Notes under the pieces: model-generated
The model's input: only the letters and a program-made list of their open reading frames with translations
The model's database searches: none
Told to the model about the DNA's origin: nothing
Source of the DNA: Verrucomicrobium sp. BvORR034
GTDB taxonomy: Bacteria > Verrucomicrobiota > Verrucomicrobiia > Verrucomicrobiales > Verrucomicrobiaceae
DNA: 64,000 bases
NCBI RefSeq assembly: GCF_000739635.1
Contig: NZ_BATQ01000151.1
Location: forward strand, 38,622-102,621
Direction of reading: 5' to 3'
Shown here: piece after piece, positions 42,980 to 52,204 of the stretch
Position numbering within the stretch: the stretch's first letter is position 1
How the letters are laid out: each line of letters starts with the position of its first letter
Program-made: the position numbers and the translations under genes

Positions 42980-45700
42980 ATGCTCTCTCTCAAGACTCTC
43001 TTCATCTGCTCCAGGTTCGCGCTGTTAACAGCAGGTGTTTCCGCGACCCTCCCGCTCCAGCCAGCCGCCGCAGCTGATCCGGCCCAGCCCGTAATGGGTG
43101 AGCAGCATCGTGCCTTGCTCAAGGAGAACTGCTTGAGCTGCCACAACGAGACCAAGAAGAAAGGCGGCATCCGTCTGGACGATCTGCCCTTCACCGTCAA
43201 CAACGGCCAGGCTGCCGAACGCTGGCAGCAGGTACTGGATCAGATGAACTCCGGCGACATGCCTCCGGAGGATGAGAAGCAGCCCGAGAAATCCGCCAAG
43301 GCCAACTTCCTGGATGATCTGGCGCACGTCATGGTGGCCGCCCGGCGGACGCTGGCGGACCAGCAGGGTGAGATCACCATGCGCCGGCTGAACCGACGTG
43401 AGTATCAGAACACGCTGCGCGAACTGCTGGGGGTGGAGATCAACGTGAGCGAACTGCCCTCCGACACCGGCACGGGCGGCTTCGACACTGTGGGCTCGAA
43501 CCTTTTCATGTCGGGCAACCAGTTTGAACAGTATCTCTCCCTCGGCCGGGACGCCTTGGATGAAGCGTTTGACCGGCTGGCCAACGCCGCGGTGGAAAAG
43601 AAGCTCCGCTATGAGGCCGAGGTCTTCACCCCGATCGTTGAAAAATTCAATGCAGGCGAGATCGACGCCCGGGACCGGGCCCAGCGCTGGGTGAAAGGGG
43701 TGGAGGAAGCCGCTGCAAAGCCTGAGAACGCGGAGGTCGTGGCCCGCATCCGTAAGGGCTCGAAGAACGACGCCATCTTCCGCCGCAGTTGGGCAGAGAT
43801 CCCAGGCGCTCCTTCGCCAGAGTCGTTTGGCTTCGTCACCAAGGAGAACAATTCCGATAAGGCCAATGCCGCGCTAAACCCCTACTACCTGACCTACCAC
43901 CAGCACTACCTGACTTACCCGGCCATCGACAAAGGGGCCTATCTTTCCATCCAGACCACGCACCCGTCCCTGCTCCAGATCGGCTGGATCACCATGCTGG
44001 TGCCTTTCAACTGGCCGGCAGGAGACTACACGGTGCGCATCCGCGTCGCAGGCAATGAACACGCCACCCCGGACCGTCGTTTCCTCGAGTTCGGCATCAA
44101 CCCGAACAACAACGGCCTGGCGCTGAGCACCCACGAAGTGACCGGCACAATGGAGAACCCCCAGGTGATTGAGATCCCCCTGACCCTGACACGAAAACAC
44201 ACGGACCGGGCAGACCGCATGCTTTTCATCCGCGAGAAAGGCACCGCCGACACCAATGAACGCTTGTCCGTCATCATCCAGGAGGCGAGAAAACGCAATG
44301 GCCTGGGGCCGGAGATGGCGCTGTGGGTGGACTGGATGGAAATCGAGCGGAAGACCGCCTCCACCACACCGCCACCTGCCCTCTCTGCACTGAATCTTCC
44401 GCTGAATGACAAGGCCCCCGCACCTGATCGCGAAACGTTGCGTACAGGCCTGTCCCGGTTTGCCGCGATGGCCTTCCGCGGCAAAGCCACTCCTCCCTCG
44501 TATCTGGACGGACTGGTCCGGTTCTATGAAATGCGCCGCACTGCCGGTGACAAGCCCAGTGCTGCGCTCAAGGACACGCTCGCCGTGGTGCTTTCCTCAC
44601 CCGGGTTTCTGTATCTGGCAGAGCCCGCCACCGATGAGGTCCACCGCCCTCTCATCGGTGTGGAGCTGGCCACGAGGCTCTCGTACTTTCTCTGGAGCGC
44701 CCCACCGGATGTGGAGCTGCGCACCCTGGCGGCAAGGGGCGAACTCTCCCGCCCGGAGGTGCTGACCGCCCAGACCAACCGCCTGCTGGATGACCCGCGC
44801 GCCGCGGAGTTCGTCCGGGCCTTTGGCTACCAGTGGCTGGGCATGGACCGGCTGGACTTCTTCCAGGTGAACCAGATCCTGCACCCGCGCTTCAGCAACG
44901 GAATGAAGCTGGCCGCTCGCGACGAGGTTTATGAAACCTTTGCCCATGTGCTGCACCAGGGGAACAGCCTGCGGGATCTGCTGAAGTCAGACTATGTCGT
45001 CATCAACGGCCTCCTCGCCAACTACTACGGGATCGAAGGGGTGCACGGCGACTCCTATCGCAAAGTGGCCCTGCCTGCTGGCTCCCCGCGTGGCGGATTG
45101 CTGGGCATGGCTGCCGTGCACTTGATGGGCGGAAACGGCGAGCACACCAGCCCGGTGGAACGCGGGGCCTGGGTGCTGCGCAAGCTTCTCAACGACCCGC
45201 CGCCACCAGCTCCGGCGAACGTGCCCGCATTGACGCGACTCGCAGGGAAGGTGCTGACCACACGTGAACGCATGCTGGCCCACCAGGAAGATGCCCAGTG
45301 CGCCAGTTGCCATCGCAAGATCGACCCCATCGGGTTCGGTCTGGAAAACTTCGATGCCGCCGGACTCTGGCGCACGGAGGACAGCTACACGGTGACGGGT
45401 GCCAACGGGCGGCCGGATCCCAAGACCAAAAAGATCTGGACCATTGATCCGGCAGCGAAACTGCACAACGGTCCCGCCTTCAAAGACTATCAGGGACTGC
45501 GCGACATCATTGCCACGCGGGCGGATGACTTTGCCCGCGGCTACAGCAGTGCCCTCATCGAGTACGCCCTGGGCCGCCCCTGTGGCTTCAGCGACGAGCC
45601 GCTGGTGAACGCGATGATCACCCAGGCCCGGGGCAAGAATCTCGCTGCCCGCGAGTTCATCCACGCCCTCGTGCTCAGCAAGGCCTTCCACACCAAGTAA
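42980..45700 (+). CDS. PSD1-type cytochrome c / DUF1587-DUF1592-DUF1588-DUF1585 protein
   Basis: 906 residues from the ATG at 42980; a signal peptide is at about 1-32. An N-terminal planctomycete cytochrome-c domain has C51-L-S-C54-H55. Then follow DUF1587 (RRLNRREYQNTLRELLGVEI), DUF1592 (ATRLSYFLWSAPPDVELRTLA), DUF1588 with a second heme motif (C774-A-S-C777-H778 followed by RKIDPIGFGLENFDAAG) and DUF1585 (C-terminal LIEYALGRPCGFSDEPLV). The protein is expected in the periplasm, with two heme c groups, and is typical of PVC bacteria. It is always paired with DUF1552 proteins and is thought to belong to polysaccharide or other extracellular substrate use, but the reaction is unknown. Confidence 0.9.
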   Translation: MLSLKTLFICSRFALLTAGVSATLPLQPAAAADPAQPVMGEQHRALLKENCLSCHNETKKKGGIRLDDLPFTVNNGQAAERWQQVLDQMNSGDMPPEDEKQPEKSAKANFLDDLAHVMVAARRTLADQQGEITMRRLNRREYQNTLRELLGVEINVSELPSDTGTGGFDTVGSNLFMSGNQFEQYLSLGRDALDEAFDRLANAAVEKKLRYEAEVFTPIVEKFNAGEIDARDRAQRWVKGVEEAAAKPENAEVVARIRKGSKNDAIFRRSWAEIPGAPSPESFGFVTKENNSDKANAALNPYYLTYHQHYLTYPAIDKGAYLSIQTTHPSLLQIGWITMLVPFNWPAGDYTVRIRVAGNEHATPDRRFLEFGINPNNNGLALSTHEVTGTMENPQVIEIPLTLTRKHTDRADRMLFIREKGTADTNERLSVIIQEARKRNGLGPEMALWVDWMEIERKTASTTPPPALSALNLPLNDKAPAPDRETLRTGLSRFAAMAFRGKATPPSYLDGLVRFYEMRRTAGDKPSAALKDTLAVVLSSPGFLYLAEPATDEVHRPLIGVELATRLSYFLWSAPPDVELRTLAARGELSRPEVLTAQTNRLLDDPRAAEFVRAFGYQWLGMDRLDFFQVNQILHPRFSNGMKLAARDEVYETFAHVLHQGNSLRDLLKSDYVVINGLLANYYGIEGVHGDSYRKVALPAGSPRGGLLGMAAVHLMGGNGEHTSPVERGAWVLRKLLNDPPPPAPANVPALTRLAGKVLTTRERMLAHQEDAQCASCHRKIDPIGFGLENFDAAGLWRTEDSYTVTGANGRPDPKTKKIWTIDPAAKLHNGPAFKDYQGLRDIIATRADDFARGYSSALIEYALGRPCGFSDEPLVNAMITQARGKNLAAREFIHALVLSKAFHTK

Positions 45701-45722
45701 CTCCTTTTCAATCGCCCGCTTT

Positions 45723-47024
45723 ATGAAACAACCGCTCAACCGGCGTCACTTCCTCCGTTCCAGCACGGCCCTCATCGCCCTGCCCGCCCTGGAGTCTCTC
45801 GGGTTTCGGCGATTCGCGTCCGCCGCTGCCAGCGTCCCGGCCACTCCGCCCAAGCGCCTGGTGTTCCTGGGCTTTGGCTGGGGCATCACCCAGGAGTCGT
45901 GGTATCCGGACATCAAGCAACCTGGCAAAGACTACGTGATGCCCGCGGGCCTGAAACCGCTGGAGCGGCACAGGGCGGACTTCACGGTGGTGCAGGGGCT
46001 GTGGAACAAGTTCTCCAATATGGGCCACGCCGGCAGCACTATGTGGCTCACCGGGGCTAATCGCTATGCGCAACCGGGGCAGAGCTTTCACAACAGCATC
46101 TCGGCTGATCAGGTGGCGGCGGCACAGTTCGGTCTGCACACGCGTTTTGCCTCGCTCCAGCTCAACGGCGCGGAGAACGCAGAATCCTCTGGGCATGGCC
46201 CCGGCCTCTCCATGGCGTGGGACCAGAGCGGCAAGCCCGTGGCCGGGCACAACGGCCCCTTTGCTGCCTATCACCGCCTCTTTTCGAACGACACCACGCC
46301 CATTGAGCAGCAGAAGGCCATGCTGGCCCAGCGTCGCAGCGTGCTGGACACCGTGATGGAGAACGCCCGCGATCTGAGACGCGGACTGAGCCGGAATGAC
46401 GGTGAAAAGCTCGAGGAGTATTACCAGGGCATCCGCGATATCGAAACCCGCCTCAGCAAAGACGAGCAGTGGATTGGCGTGCCCCGCCCCAAGACCGACA
46501 TGGCCGAGCCCGCCCCCGGACTCGCAGGGAAGAAGGAGATCGAGATCATGTACGATCTCATCGTCGCGGCCATGCAAACCGACAGCACGCGGGTCCTGAC
46601 TTATCGCCAGCCCGTGAGCACCCTGCTGACCAGCATGGACATCAAGGTGGCCCCGCATGACATGAGCCACTACCACTCCACCATGGGTGAGAAGCTGGAT
46701 GCCTCACAACGCCGCGACGTGGCCCAGAGCCAGCTGCTCGCCGGCTTGATCGACAAGCTCAAGGCCACCAAGGAAGCCGATGGCAGCCGTCTGTTCGATC
46801 ACGTGGCGCTGGCCTATGGCAGCAATCTCAGGTCCGAGCACTACCTCGACAACTGCCCCACCCTGCTCACCGGCACCGGCGCCGGCATCAAGCTGGGCGA
46901 AAACCTCGTGGTGTCGAAGGATACGCCGCTGTGCAATGCGTGGCTCACGCTGCTGCATGGCGTGGGCGTGAATGCAGAGCGGCATGGGGACAGCACCGGG
47001 GTGATCAAGGAGTTGATGGCGTGA
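45723..47024 (+). CDS. DUF1552 family protein with Tat signal
   Basis: 433 residues. The start MKQPLNRRHFLRSSTALIALPALES is a twin-arginine signal (R7-R8-x-F-L), so it is exported folded. The body matches DUF1552: RLVFLGFGWGITQESWYP, HAGSTMWLTGAN, SMAWDQSGKPV, KEIEIMYDLIVAAMQTDSTRVLTYRQPVS, SHYHSTMG, LLTGTGAGIKLGENLV. It resembles the sulfatase/DUF1501 type of hydrolase fold in outline. It follows the DUF1592 gene by 22 bp and closes the operon started by the ECF sigma gene. Confidence 0.9.
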   Translation: MKQPLNRRHFLRSSTALIALPALESLGFRRFASAAASVPATPPKRLVFLGFGWGITQESWYPDIKQPGKDYVMPAGLKPLERHRADFTVVQGLWNKFSNMGHAGSTMWLTGANRYAQPGQSFHNSISADQVAAAQFGLHTRFASLQLNGAENAESSGHGPGLSMAWDQSGKPVAGHNGPFAAYHRLFSNDTTPIEQQKAMLAQRRSVLDTVMENARDLRRGLSRNDGEKLEEYYQGIRDIETRLSKDEQWIGVPRPKTDMAEPAPGLAGKKEIEIMYDLIVAAMQTDSTRVLTYRQPVSTLLTSMDIKVAPHDMSHYHSTMGEKLDASQRRDVAQSQLLAGLIDKLKATKEADGSRLFDHVALAYGSNLRSEHYLDNCPTLLTGTGAGIKLGENLVVSKDTPLCNAWLTLLHGVGVNAERHGDSTGVIKELMA

Positions 47025-47198
47025 GGGGTGGGAAAGGAGTGAATGGTGAGGAGGAGGTTCTCACACGAAGGCACGAAGGTGGGATGAATGAGGGGACGGT
47101 ACGGTGCTTGTCCCCCGAGGTGGTCTGATCAATTGGTGAGACTCCATTCCTTACGCCGCTGCGCCGAAGTTCTTCCCCGAAGGGGATTCGGCCACAAG

Positions 47199-47727
47199 CC
47201 CAACGTTGACGAGCTTCCAGCGAGTCTACGTTGGGATAGAGATGATGTGATTCTTACTCCGAAGGAGTTGCGGCGGTCTGCCTGTCAGGTGCAGGAAGTT
47301 CTCCTACATAGCTTGCATCCAGAGCCGACTGAAGTCGGTACTCCAACCCTGTATGAGCACCTGTCGTGATGGGGGTGTAAGCGGAGCGGGTTGGAGGCCG
47401 ATTGTGGGCAGTGAGAGGACAGCAAGAGAAGGCGAACACAATGGGCCTTTGTTCCGTGACCGCCTAAAGGCGGAACTCCAACCCTGCTTAAGCACCTGTC
47501 ATTCTGCTGATGGGAGCGAAGAGGGTTGGAGTTCCGCTTTCAAGCGGGGAAGCTCGTCTCGAGTGGATAGCACGCACCATCTACGAGCTACGATGCCGGC
47601 CCCCAACATGCACGCCCTGCCGCCCACGCCAACGGCGTGGTACAACTCCAGCCCAAGGGTCAGGCGAGGCACGAGCCGCCACCCTTGGTATTCATCCGAA
47701 GATATCTGGAACTCCGAATGGAGTTCT
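47199..47727. repeat. Nest of interspersed palindromic repeats
   Basis: The gap 47025-47775 (751 bp) has no gene I can support. It holds CCCAACGTTG/CTACGTTGGG (47199-47235), CCGAC-TGAA-GTCGG then TACTCCAACCC (47325-47349), a composite element CCGCC-TAAA-GGCGG ... CCGCTTTCAAGCGG (47460-47553), CCACGCC-AAC-GGCGTGG then TACAACTCCAGCCC (47624-47654), and GAACTCC-GAAT-GGAGTTC (47709-47726). Several have counterparts elsewhere in the window. Confidence 0.72.
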
Positions 47728-47775
47728 ACAAACCGTTGCAGATCGTGAGATGACACATCTCAACATGAGAGGCCA

Positions 47776-48285
47776 CTACCGTCCCGCGTCCAGGAACCTG
47801 CGGGGTGAAGCATAGTCAATGGCCACAAATCGCATCAACGGATCACACTTCTCCGTGAGTCGATCACCTCTAAAATCAATGTAAGTCCCTGGGCACACCC
47901 CCACATCAAGCCCATCACGGTCCAATGCTAACGTGGCATAGACACGCACAAAGTATTCAGGAAACTGCCAGATCGTTTCCTGAGCAGGCATGTCGCCTAC
48001 AGGTGAAAAGTAGGTCTGAGCAGGAACTCGATGAGCTTTTGAAAACTCGGAGACAAGCTTGTCTGCCCGCAATGCGATGTATCGTGAAGATACTCCCCAG
48101 CAATCCAGAGTATCCACACCCACGCTTCTGCCAACCCACCGATGTGGATGCTCAAGCAATTCTGCCGACTCACGCTCAAACTTCACCCGCTCATGGGCGA
48201 CTGCATTCCGAATCAGGATGCCTGCCCCGAGCACGAGCGCGAACGGAACCAGGAAAAGCAGCCGACTTATCCGAAATCTTCTCAT
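47776..48285 (-). CDS. Hypothetical membrane-anchored protein
   Basis: 169 residues from the ATG at 48285 (an alternative is 48306). One N-terminal membrane span (RLLFLVPFALVLGAGILI), then a soluble domain of about 140 residues on the outer side. Not recognised. It contains two Cys (TLDCWGV, DVGVCPG) that could form a disulfide and an aromatic-rich middle (QTIWQFPEYFVRVYATLALD). It lies 26 bp after another small exported gene on the same strand. Confidence 0.55.
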   Translation of the reverse strand: MRRFRISRLLFLVPFALVLGAGILIRNAVAHERVKFERESAELLEHPHRWVGRSVGVDTLDCWGVSSRYIALRADKLVSEFSKAHRVPAQTYFSPVGDMPAQETIWQFPEYFVRVYATLALDRDGLDVGVCPGTYIDFRGDRLTEKCDPLMRFVAIDYASPRRFLDAGR

Positions 48286-48311
48286 GACGAGTTTGAAATC
48301 CGACACTCACC

Positions 48312-48770
48312 TCACTTCCGGAACACTCCTTTCAACCGCTGCCACCACGTCGGCGGCGGCATGATACCGCCAGCAATCACCTTCCCGTCAATCTTCAAAG
48401 GCTGGACATTAGTGGTTGCGCACGACTCCGCAGGTGGACCGGCTTGGGAACTGGCTCGGGGGCTCGCACAGGAGGATATCCCGAGTGGAAGCACAATCGC
48501 GACCAGCGCTGCAACTGTCCGCAGCGGGCGAGTCATGCGATGAATCAGCAACCAGGTGCTGCTGCGCACTTCGATGGCCTTGGCATTCTGCACCATGGCC
48601 ACACACTTGCGACCGGGTAGATCCATCACCGCCCCTTGCTCGTCCGGAGTCATGGCCGAGAGGTTGTGCACATGAAGCTGACACTGACTGCAGAACCGGC
48701 ATTTGTCGTCACCGGTCATGGCCGACCAATCTTGGTCACATGGGTGGGTCAGCTTGGGGACGAGCTTCAT
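48312..48770 (-). CDS. Hypothetical protein with Cys-rich N-terminal module and one membrane span
   Basis: 152 residues from the ATG at 48770 (an upstream start at 48812 would overlap the next gene). The N-terminal 40 residues carry C11, C24, C27, C30 and His33/His35 in a pattern CxxDWxAMxGDxxCRFCxxCxxxVHNLSAMT. I have the impression this recurs in Bacteroidota/Verrucomicrobiota proteins and it probably binds zinc or another metal. One hydrophobic helix follows (about 70-90), then a short outer tail. Function unknown. Confidence 0.6.
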   Translation of the reverse strand: MKLVPKLTHPCDQDWSAMTGDDKCRFCSQCQLHVHNLSAMTPDEQGAVMDLPGRKCVAMVQNAKAIEVRSSTWLLIHRMTRPLRTVAALVAIVLPLGISSCASPRASSQAGPPAESCATTNVQPLKIDGKVIAGGIMPPPTWWQRLKGVFRK

Positions 48771-48808
48771 GAGGCAGGAATATAGTCTCTCGGGGCCGTT
48801 CCACAACC

Positions 48809-49642
48809 TCAAGCATCCAACTGCTTCTCACCCGACAGAAACCTCGCATTGAGGATCCAGCCGTCGCGCACCTCATAGGTGGCAACGAGTTGTACAGTAC
48901 CAGCCCCTTCTGGAAAAGTCCGAGCGACAAGCTCGTGATCAATCACGAAAGCGCCCATGACAATGCGATGCAACAGTTTGGCGTGCAGATTGGGTTCCGC
49001 TAAACGCAGTCGGAATCGTTCCCGGATCTCTGCCTTTCCAGAAGCCAGCAAGGTGTTCGGATGTTCGAACAAGCGGGCATCCTCAGCATAGGTCGCCACC
49101 AGCGCCTCAAGGTCATGAGCGTTGTAGGCATCGAGTTGCTGTTGCACAACATCCGCGGGCAAGATCGGAATACTTGGGGAACGGGAATAGTAGACATCCC
49201 ACTCATCCTCTCCAGTCTGCATAAACCCATGCCGTTGGTAGAAGCGGTTGGACGCACTATCTCGCAGCGCGCCCAAGAGCACCGGCAATCGGAGGGCATC
49301 GGAGCGCTTGAGAAGCATGTGGAGGACAAAGGATCCCACACCCTGAGATTGGGCGTCGGGGTGAACATAGAAGTGATCCAGGTGATAAGCGTCGTCAGAA
49401 GGGCGAAAGGTGCAAAAACCGATTCGTGCACCATCGAGGACGATGACCTGGCTGTGCTCAGGACTGAACGACTTACGCAAACGCTCCCTGGCCCGTTCAG
49501 GGTCGAATCGTCCCACACGCTCAAGGCTCTCGCGCATGGCCGCGATGCGGAGAGTTGCCAACTCTTCGAAGTCGTTCGGCGAGACAGGGGCGAAGGTGAC
49601 CCGGTCTGCAAGGGTGGTGTGAACGGGAAGTTGCGGGTTCAT
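48809..49642 (-). CDS. GNAT acetyltransferase fused to a SnoaL/NTF2-like domain
   Basis: 277 residues. Residues about 15-150 are a GNAT domain (VSPNDFEELATLRIAAMRESL; the acetyl-CoA loop region HLDHFYVHPDAQSQGVGSFVLHMLL; ASNRFYQRHGFMQTGED). Residues about 160-275 are a SnoaL-like NTF2 fold (QQLDAYNAHDLEALVATYAEDARLFEHPN...VATYEVRDGWILNARFL). Each half is usually a separate small protein. Substrates unknown. The fusion suggests that the NTF2 half may bind the acceptor or its product (inference). Standing alone on the minus strand with the hypotheticals downstream. Confidence 0.82.
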   Translation of the reverse strand: MNPQLPVHTTLADRVTFAPVSPNDFEELATLRIAAMRESLERVGRFDPERARERLRKSFSPEHSQVIVLDGARIGFCTFRPSDDAYHLDHFYVHPDAQSQGVGSFVLHMLLKRSDALRLPVLLGALRDSASNRFYQRHGFMQTGEDEWDVYYSRSPSIPILPADVVQQQLDAYNAHDLEALVATYAEDARLFEHPNTLLASGKAEIRERFRLRLAEPNLHAKLLHRIVMGAFVIDHELVARTFPEGAGTVQLVATYEVRDGWILNARFLSGEKQLDA

Positions 49643-49768
49643 GAGTGGCTTGCGACAAGGATGAAGAGCGGGATCTCGCAGCCCAGAACCACTTGGTCCA
49701 GGGGCCTGAATTCGGGCAGGCTTACCAGATGGTCTTAGTCGAGCATGGCGTATTCAGCATTCTCCCCC

Positions 49769-50434
49769 TCATGGGTTACCCTTTTGTCCCTTCTTCCATT
49801 CGTCAAAGTCGGCCTGCAGCTGCGACAGTGGACGCCGACGCTCGAAATATTTGGAGTCGCGGCCAAAGAAGACGATTGTCCCAACCTTGGTTTCGACGTC
49901 AAACTCACCCAAAGCTTCATCAAGGAAGAGATAGCCAATCTGCCCAAGCACTCCTTCTTTCTCCCCTTTCGCGTAGCCATCCAAGAAGAGCATGATGCCG
50001 ATTTTTCCCGGAGCCTCGTCCTTGAAAACGGCATAGTGAACCTCCTTCGCCTTAATCTCCACCCCGCCGTACTCGATGTCGTTGATCGGAGTCCTCCGCT
50101 GTCGGTATTTGATGAATTTCCATCGCTTCAGTTCTGGCGCAGCGCGGTGTAGCGATTCGACGCTCGGGAAGACGGCTTTGAGTCCACCGGCGCTGATGAC
50201 AAACTCCCGTGTTCCGTCCGTTCGTACAGGCCCAAACTCAAAGGTCAAATCTTCGTGGACCTTCGCCATGGCGTTGTTGAGATGATCAAAAGTCGATTCC
50301 TGGTCCTTCTCAAATTGAAAGAGGCGGTCTTCGTTTGCCGCAAACCACCTCCAAAAAACCTGTTCCTTGGTTTCATTGGCAAAAATGGGCATGTTGGTGA
50401 GGAGGGACAGCAAGACTAGAATCGCGAGTTTCAT
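49769..50434 (-). CDS. Hypothetical exported protein
   Basis: 221 residues from the ATG at 50434 (another ATG is three codons upstream). Signal peptide MKLAILVLLSLLTNMPIFANE, then a charged mixed alpha/beta domain. Recognisable stretches are WRWFAANEDRLFQFEKDQESTFDHLNNAMAKV and VGTIVFFGRDSKYFERRRPLSQLQADFDEWK. This resembles small cytoplasmic or exported proteins of unknown function that I cannot name. No known catalytic motif is visible. Composition is less G+C-rich than the neighbours. Confidence 0.55.
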   Translation of the reverse strand: MKLAILVLLSLLTNMPIFANETKEQVFWRWFAANEDRLFQFEKDQESTFDHLNNAMAKVHEDLTFEFGPVRTDGTREFVISAGGLKAVFPSVESLHRAAPELKRWKFIKYRQRRTPINDIEYGGVEIKAKEVHYAVFKDEAPGKIGIMLFLDGYAKGEKEGVLGQIGYLFLDEALGEFDVETKVGTIVFFGRDSKYFERRRPLSQLQADFDEWKKGQKGNP

Positions 50435-50510
50435 TTCAACCAATCGATGTCAACGAGTACCGGTGAAGCCACAAGTGAGCATGAGATTTCGAAAGAACTG
50501 GTCACCTCAC

Positions 50511-51416
50511 TCAGCGTTGGGCGGGTTGTTGCTCGTCAATTGTCTTTCGGGGAGCTTCGAAGCTGCCGTGATGCATCGTTTCACCGTGTTTGAGTTCCCG
50601 CATCGACTCGACTTTGATTCGACGCCCTCCATCGGCCTTTTCAAGCGCCCCGGTAATTTCGACGTGGGACCCACTTGGTACCGCAGGGGACTTTGGAACT
50701 TCAACGAGGGAAATGCTGGCATCCTCTGTTGTAGGGGTCTCTGGAATCCAGAGGACTGATGCTTCGTCCGATATACCGGCTATGAAAACGCCTCTTGTCT
50801 TCAATCCGGCTTGGGGAGGCTTTTCCGAAAGGGTTCGAGCATCGACCCAGTCGCCATTGTCAGGAGCTGGTTTTTCCCCCAAGGCAACCCAACCCATGTC
50901 GGTTTCGGACCTGGTTGCGCCGTACTCTTTGTTGTCTATCTCTTTTCGGGCAATGATGCGGCCCTCTTTCACGGTCAGGTACAACGTCTTGCTGTAGACG
51001 GAAGCAAAGCCCATGTGGACGTAGCGCAGCATTTCCCCTCGGCGAACCCGCAACACACCTGAATACCAACGGGCTTTCACAGAGCCCTTGGCATCCGGAA
51101 ACACCGTCGTCAGCGGAAAAACTTCCCCTGCTTTTGTCCGATCGTCGGAGTCGTAGTCCGGTTTGTGCAAGCCGGTGAGATACAATTCGTCGCCTTTTAC
51201 TTCCCATGTCCCGATGTATTCACGCCACAAACCGGAACTCGAAATTCCGAGCCTCATCACTACCGGTCTTTCATGTCCGCTTTTGAAATACACCTCCAAC
51301 GGAGTAGTAATCATCTCTTCCTTTTTGCCATCCAGAACCAGTATTTCAGGCATTTGCGCCGTGGCAAAGGCACGGCACGGAAGGACAAAAGCCAGGAGGA
51401 GGGCGGCGAATCTCAT
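50511..51416 (-). CDS. Hypothetical exported protein
   Basis: 301 residues from the ATG at 51416, which gives a signal peptide (MRFAALLLAFVLPCRAFATA). The upstream start at 51497 would not. The first half has a beta-rich region with GLWREYIGTWEVKGDELYLTGLHKP, and the second half ends with an OB-fold-like stretch (VPSGSHVEITGALEKADGGRRIKVESMRELKHGETMHHG). No enzyme motif recognised. Lower G+C than the surrounding housekeeping genes; with its neighbour at 49769 it forms a region of lineage-specific small genes. Confidence 0.5.
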   Translation of the reverse strand: MRFAALLLAFVLPCRAFATAQMPEILVLDGKKEEMITTPLEVYFKSGHERPVVMRLGISSSGLWREYIGTWEVKGDELYLTGLHKPDYDSDDRTKAGEVFPLTTVFPDAKGSVKARWYSGVLRVRRGEMLRYVHMGFASVYSKTLYLTVKEGRIIARKEIDNKEYGATRSETDMGWVALGEKPAPDNGDWVDARTLSEKPPQAGLKTRGVFIAGISDEASVLWIPETPTTEDASISLVEVPKSPAVPSGSHVEITGALEKADGGRRIKVESMRELKHGETMHHGSFEAPRKTIDEQQPAQR

Positions 51417-51706
51417 AGCAGCATCTCTGAATGTTGTTTTCAGGCTTGAACGGCGCTTTTTAGCGAGGCAACCATCGGCACTCCAGGCTAGGCGCAAAGC
51501 CTACTCACCGCCATTGCGTGGCGCAATCACTTTCATCGAGTGCCGTGCGCGGCCACGCCATAGAGCCGGTCCGTCTTGAAGGCAAAGAGCCGGGACGCCT
51601 CGTGCGGCGGGCCGACATTCTTTCAGGTGTCAACGTTATGGTTGCCTCGCTGGCAACAGAAGGCAACATCAACCCCATTCCACCGCGCAGCACCGACAGG
51701 CCCGTC

Positions 51707-52098
51707 TCACAACGGCCAGGTCTTGAACAACCGGCTGCGCATGGATAGCTTCACCGAAGGGTCCTCCATTTCGACAATCTCAAGCGAGAACCATGATCGC
51801 TTGAGGAGGAACTTCCGTGAAGGTGTCATATGCCACTTGCTACGATCTTTCGGTGAAGTCGTAGCTGGCAAACTTCCCGTGAGGATCATCACCGATTGAT
51901 CCAATCAGGATGCCATACACCACGGCAAGGTGGCGATCAGCGAGACCGACTCGGTAAAGACTTCCCATCCGCGGACGGGTTTAGCTTGTTGTAGAGCGGA
52001 ATGGCGAGACTGGAGACTAGGCCAATCACGAAGAGCGCCATCAGAGGCCAGAGCAGGAGTCGCCTGAGATCAGGGGGAAATGGATTTCGGAGCTTCAT
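51707..52098 (-). pseudogene. Decaying small membrane-protein gene
   Basis: An ATG at 52098 opens a 53-codon frame ending at 51937 (start MKLRNPFPPDLRRLLLWPL, one membrane span). From about 51970 a second frame continues with protein-like sequence (SLYRVGLADRHLAVVYGILIG) to a stop at 51840, and a third frame (SRKFLLKRSWFSLEIVEMED) ends at 51707. The breaks are consistent with at least two small indels in one former gene of about 130 residues. I do not recognise the family. The gap 51417-52716 otherwise holds only repeats. Confidence 0.45.
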
Positions 52099-52204
52099 GC
52101 CGTCTGATTTGATGTCGGTGACAAGACGGCAAAACTATAACAGGCATGCCCTGCCCGACTCAAGACGAAAACCGGATCGCTGGGTAGATCGAGTAATCCT
52201 GATT

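Noticed and set aside
47199..47727. CRISPR array
   Set aside because: Repeats here are palindromic, differ in type and spacing, and there are no regular unique spacers or cas genes.
51505..51693. 62-residue minus-strand frame
   Set aside because: Basic, low-complexity translation in a decayed region, with no start context or relatives that I can recognise.
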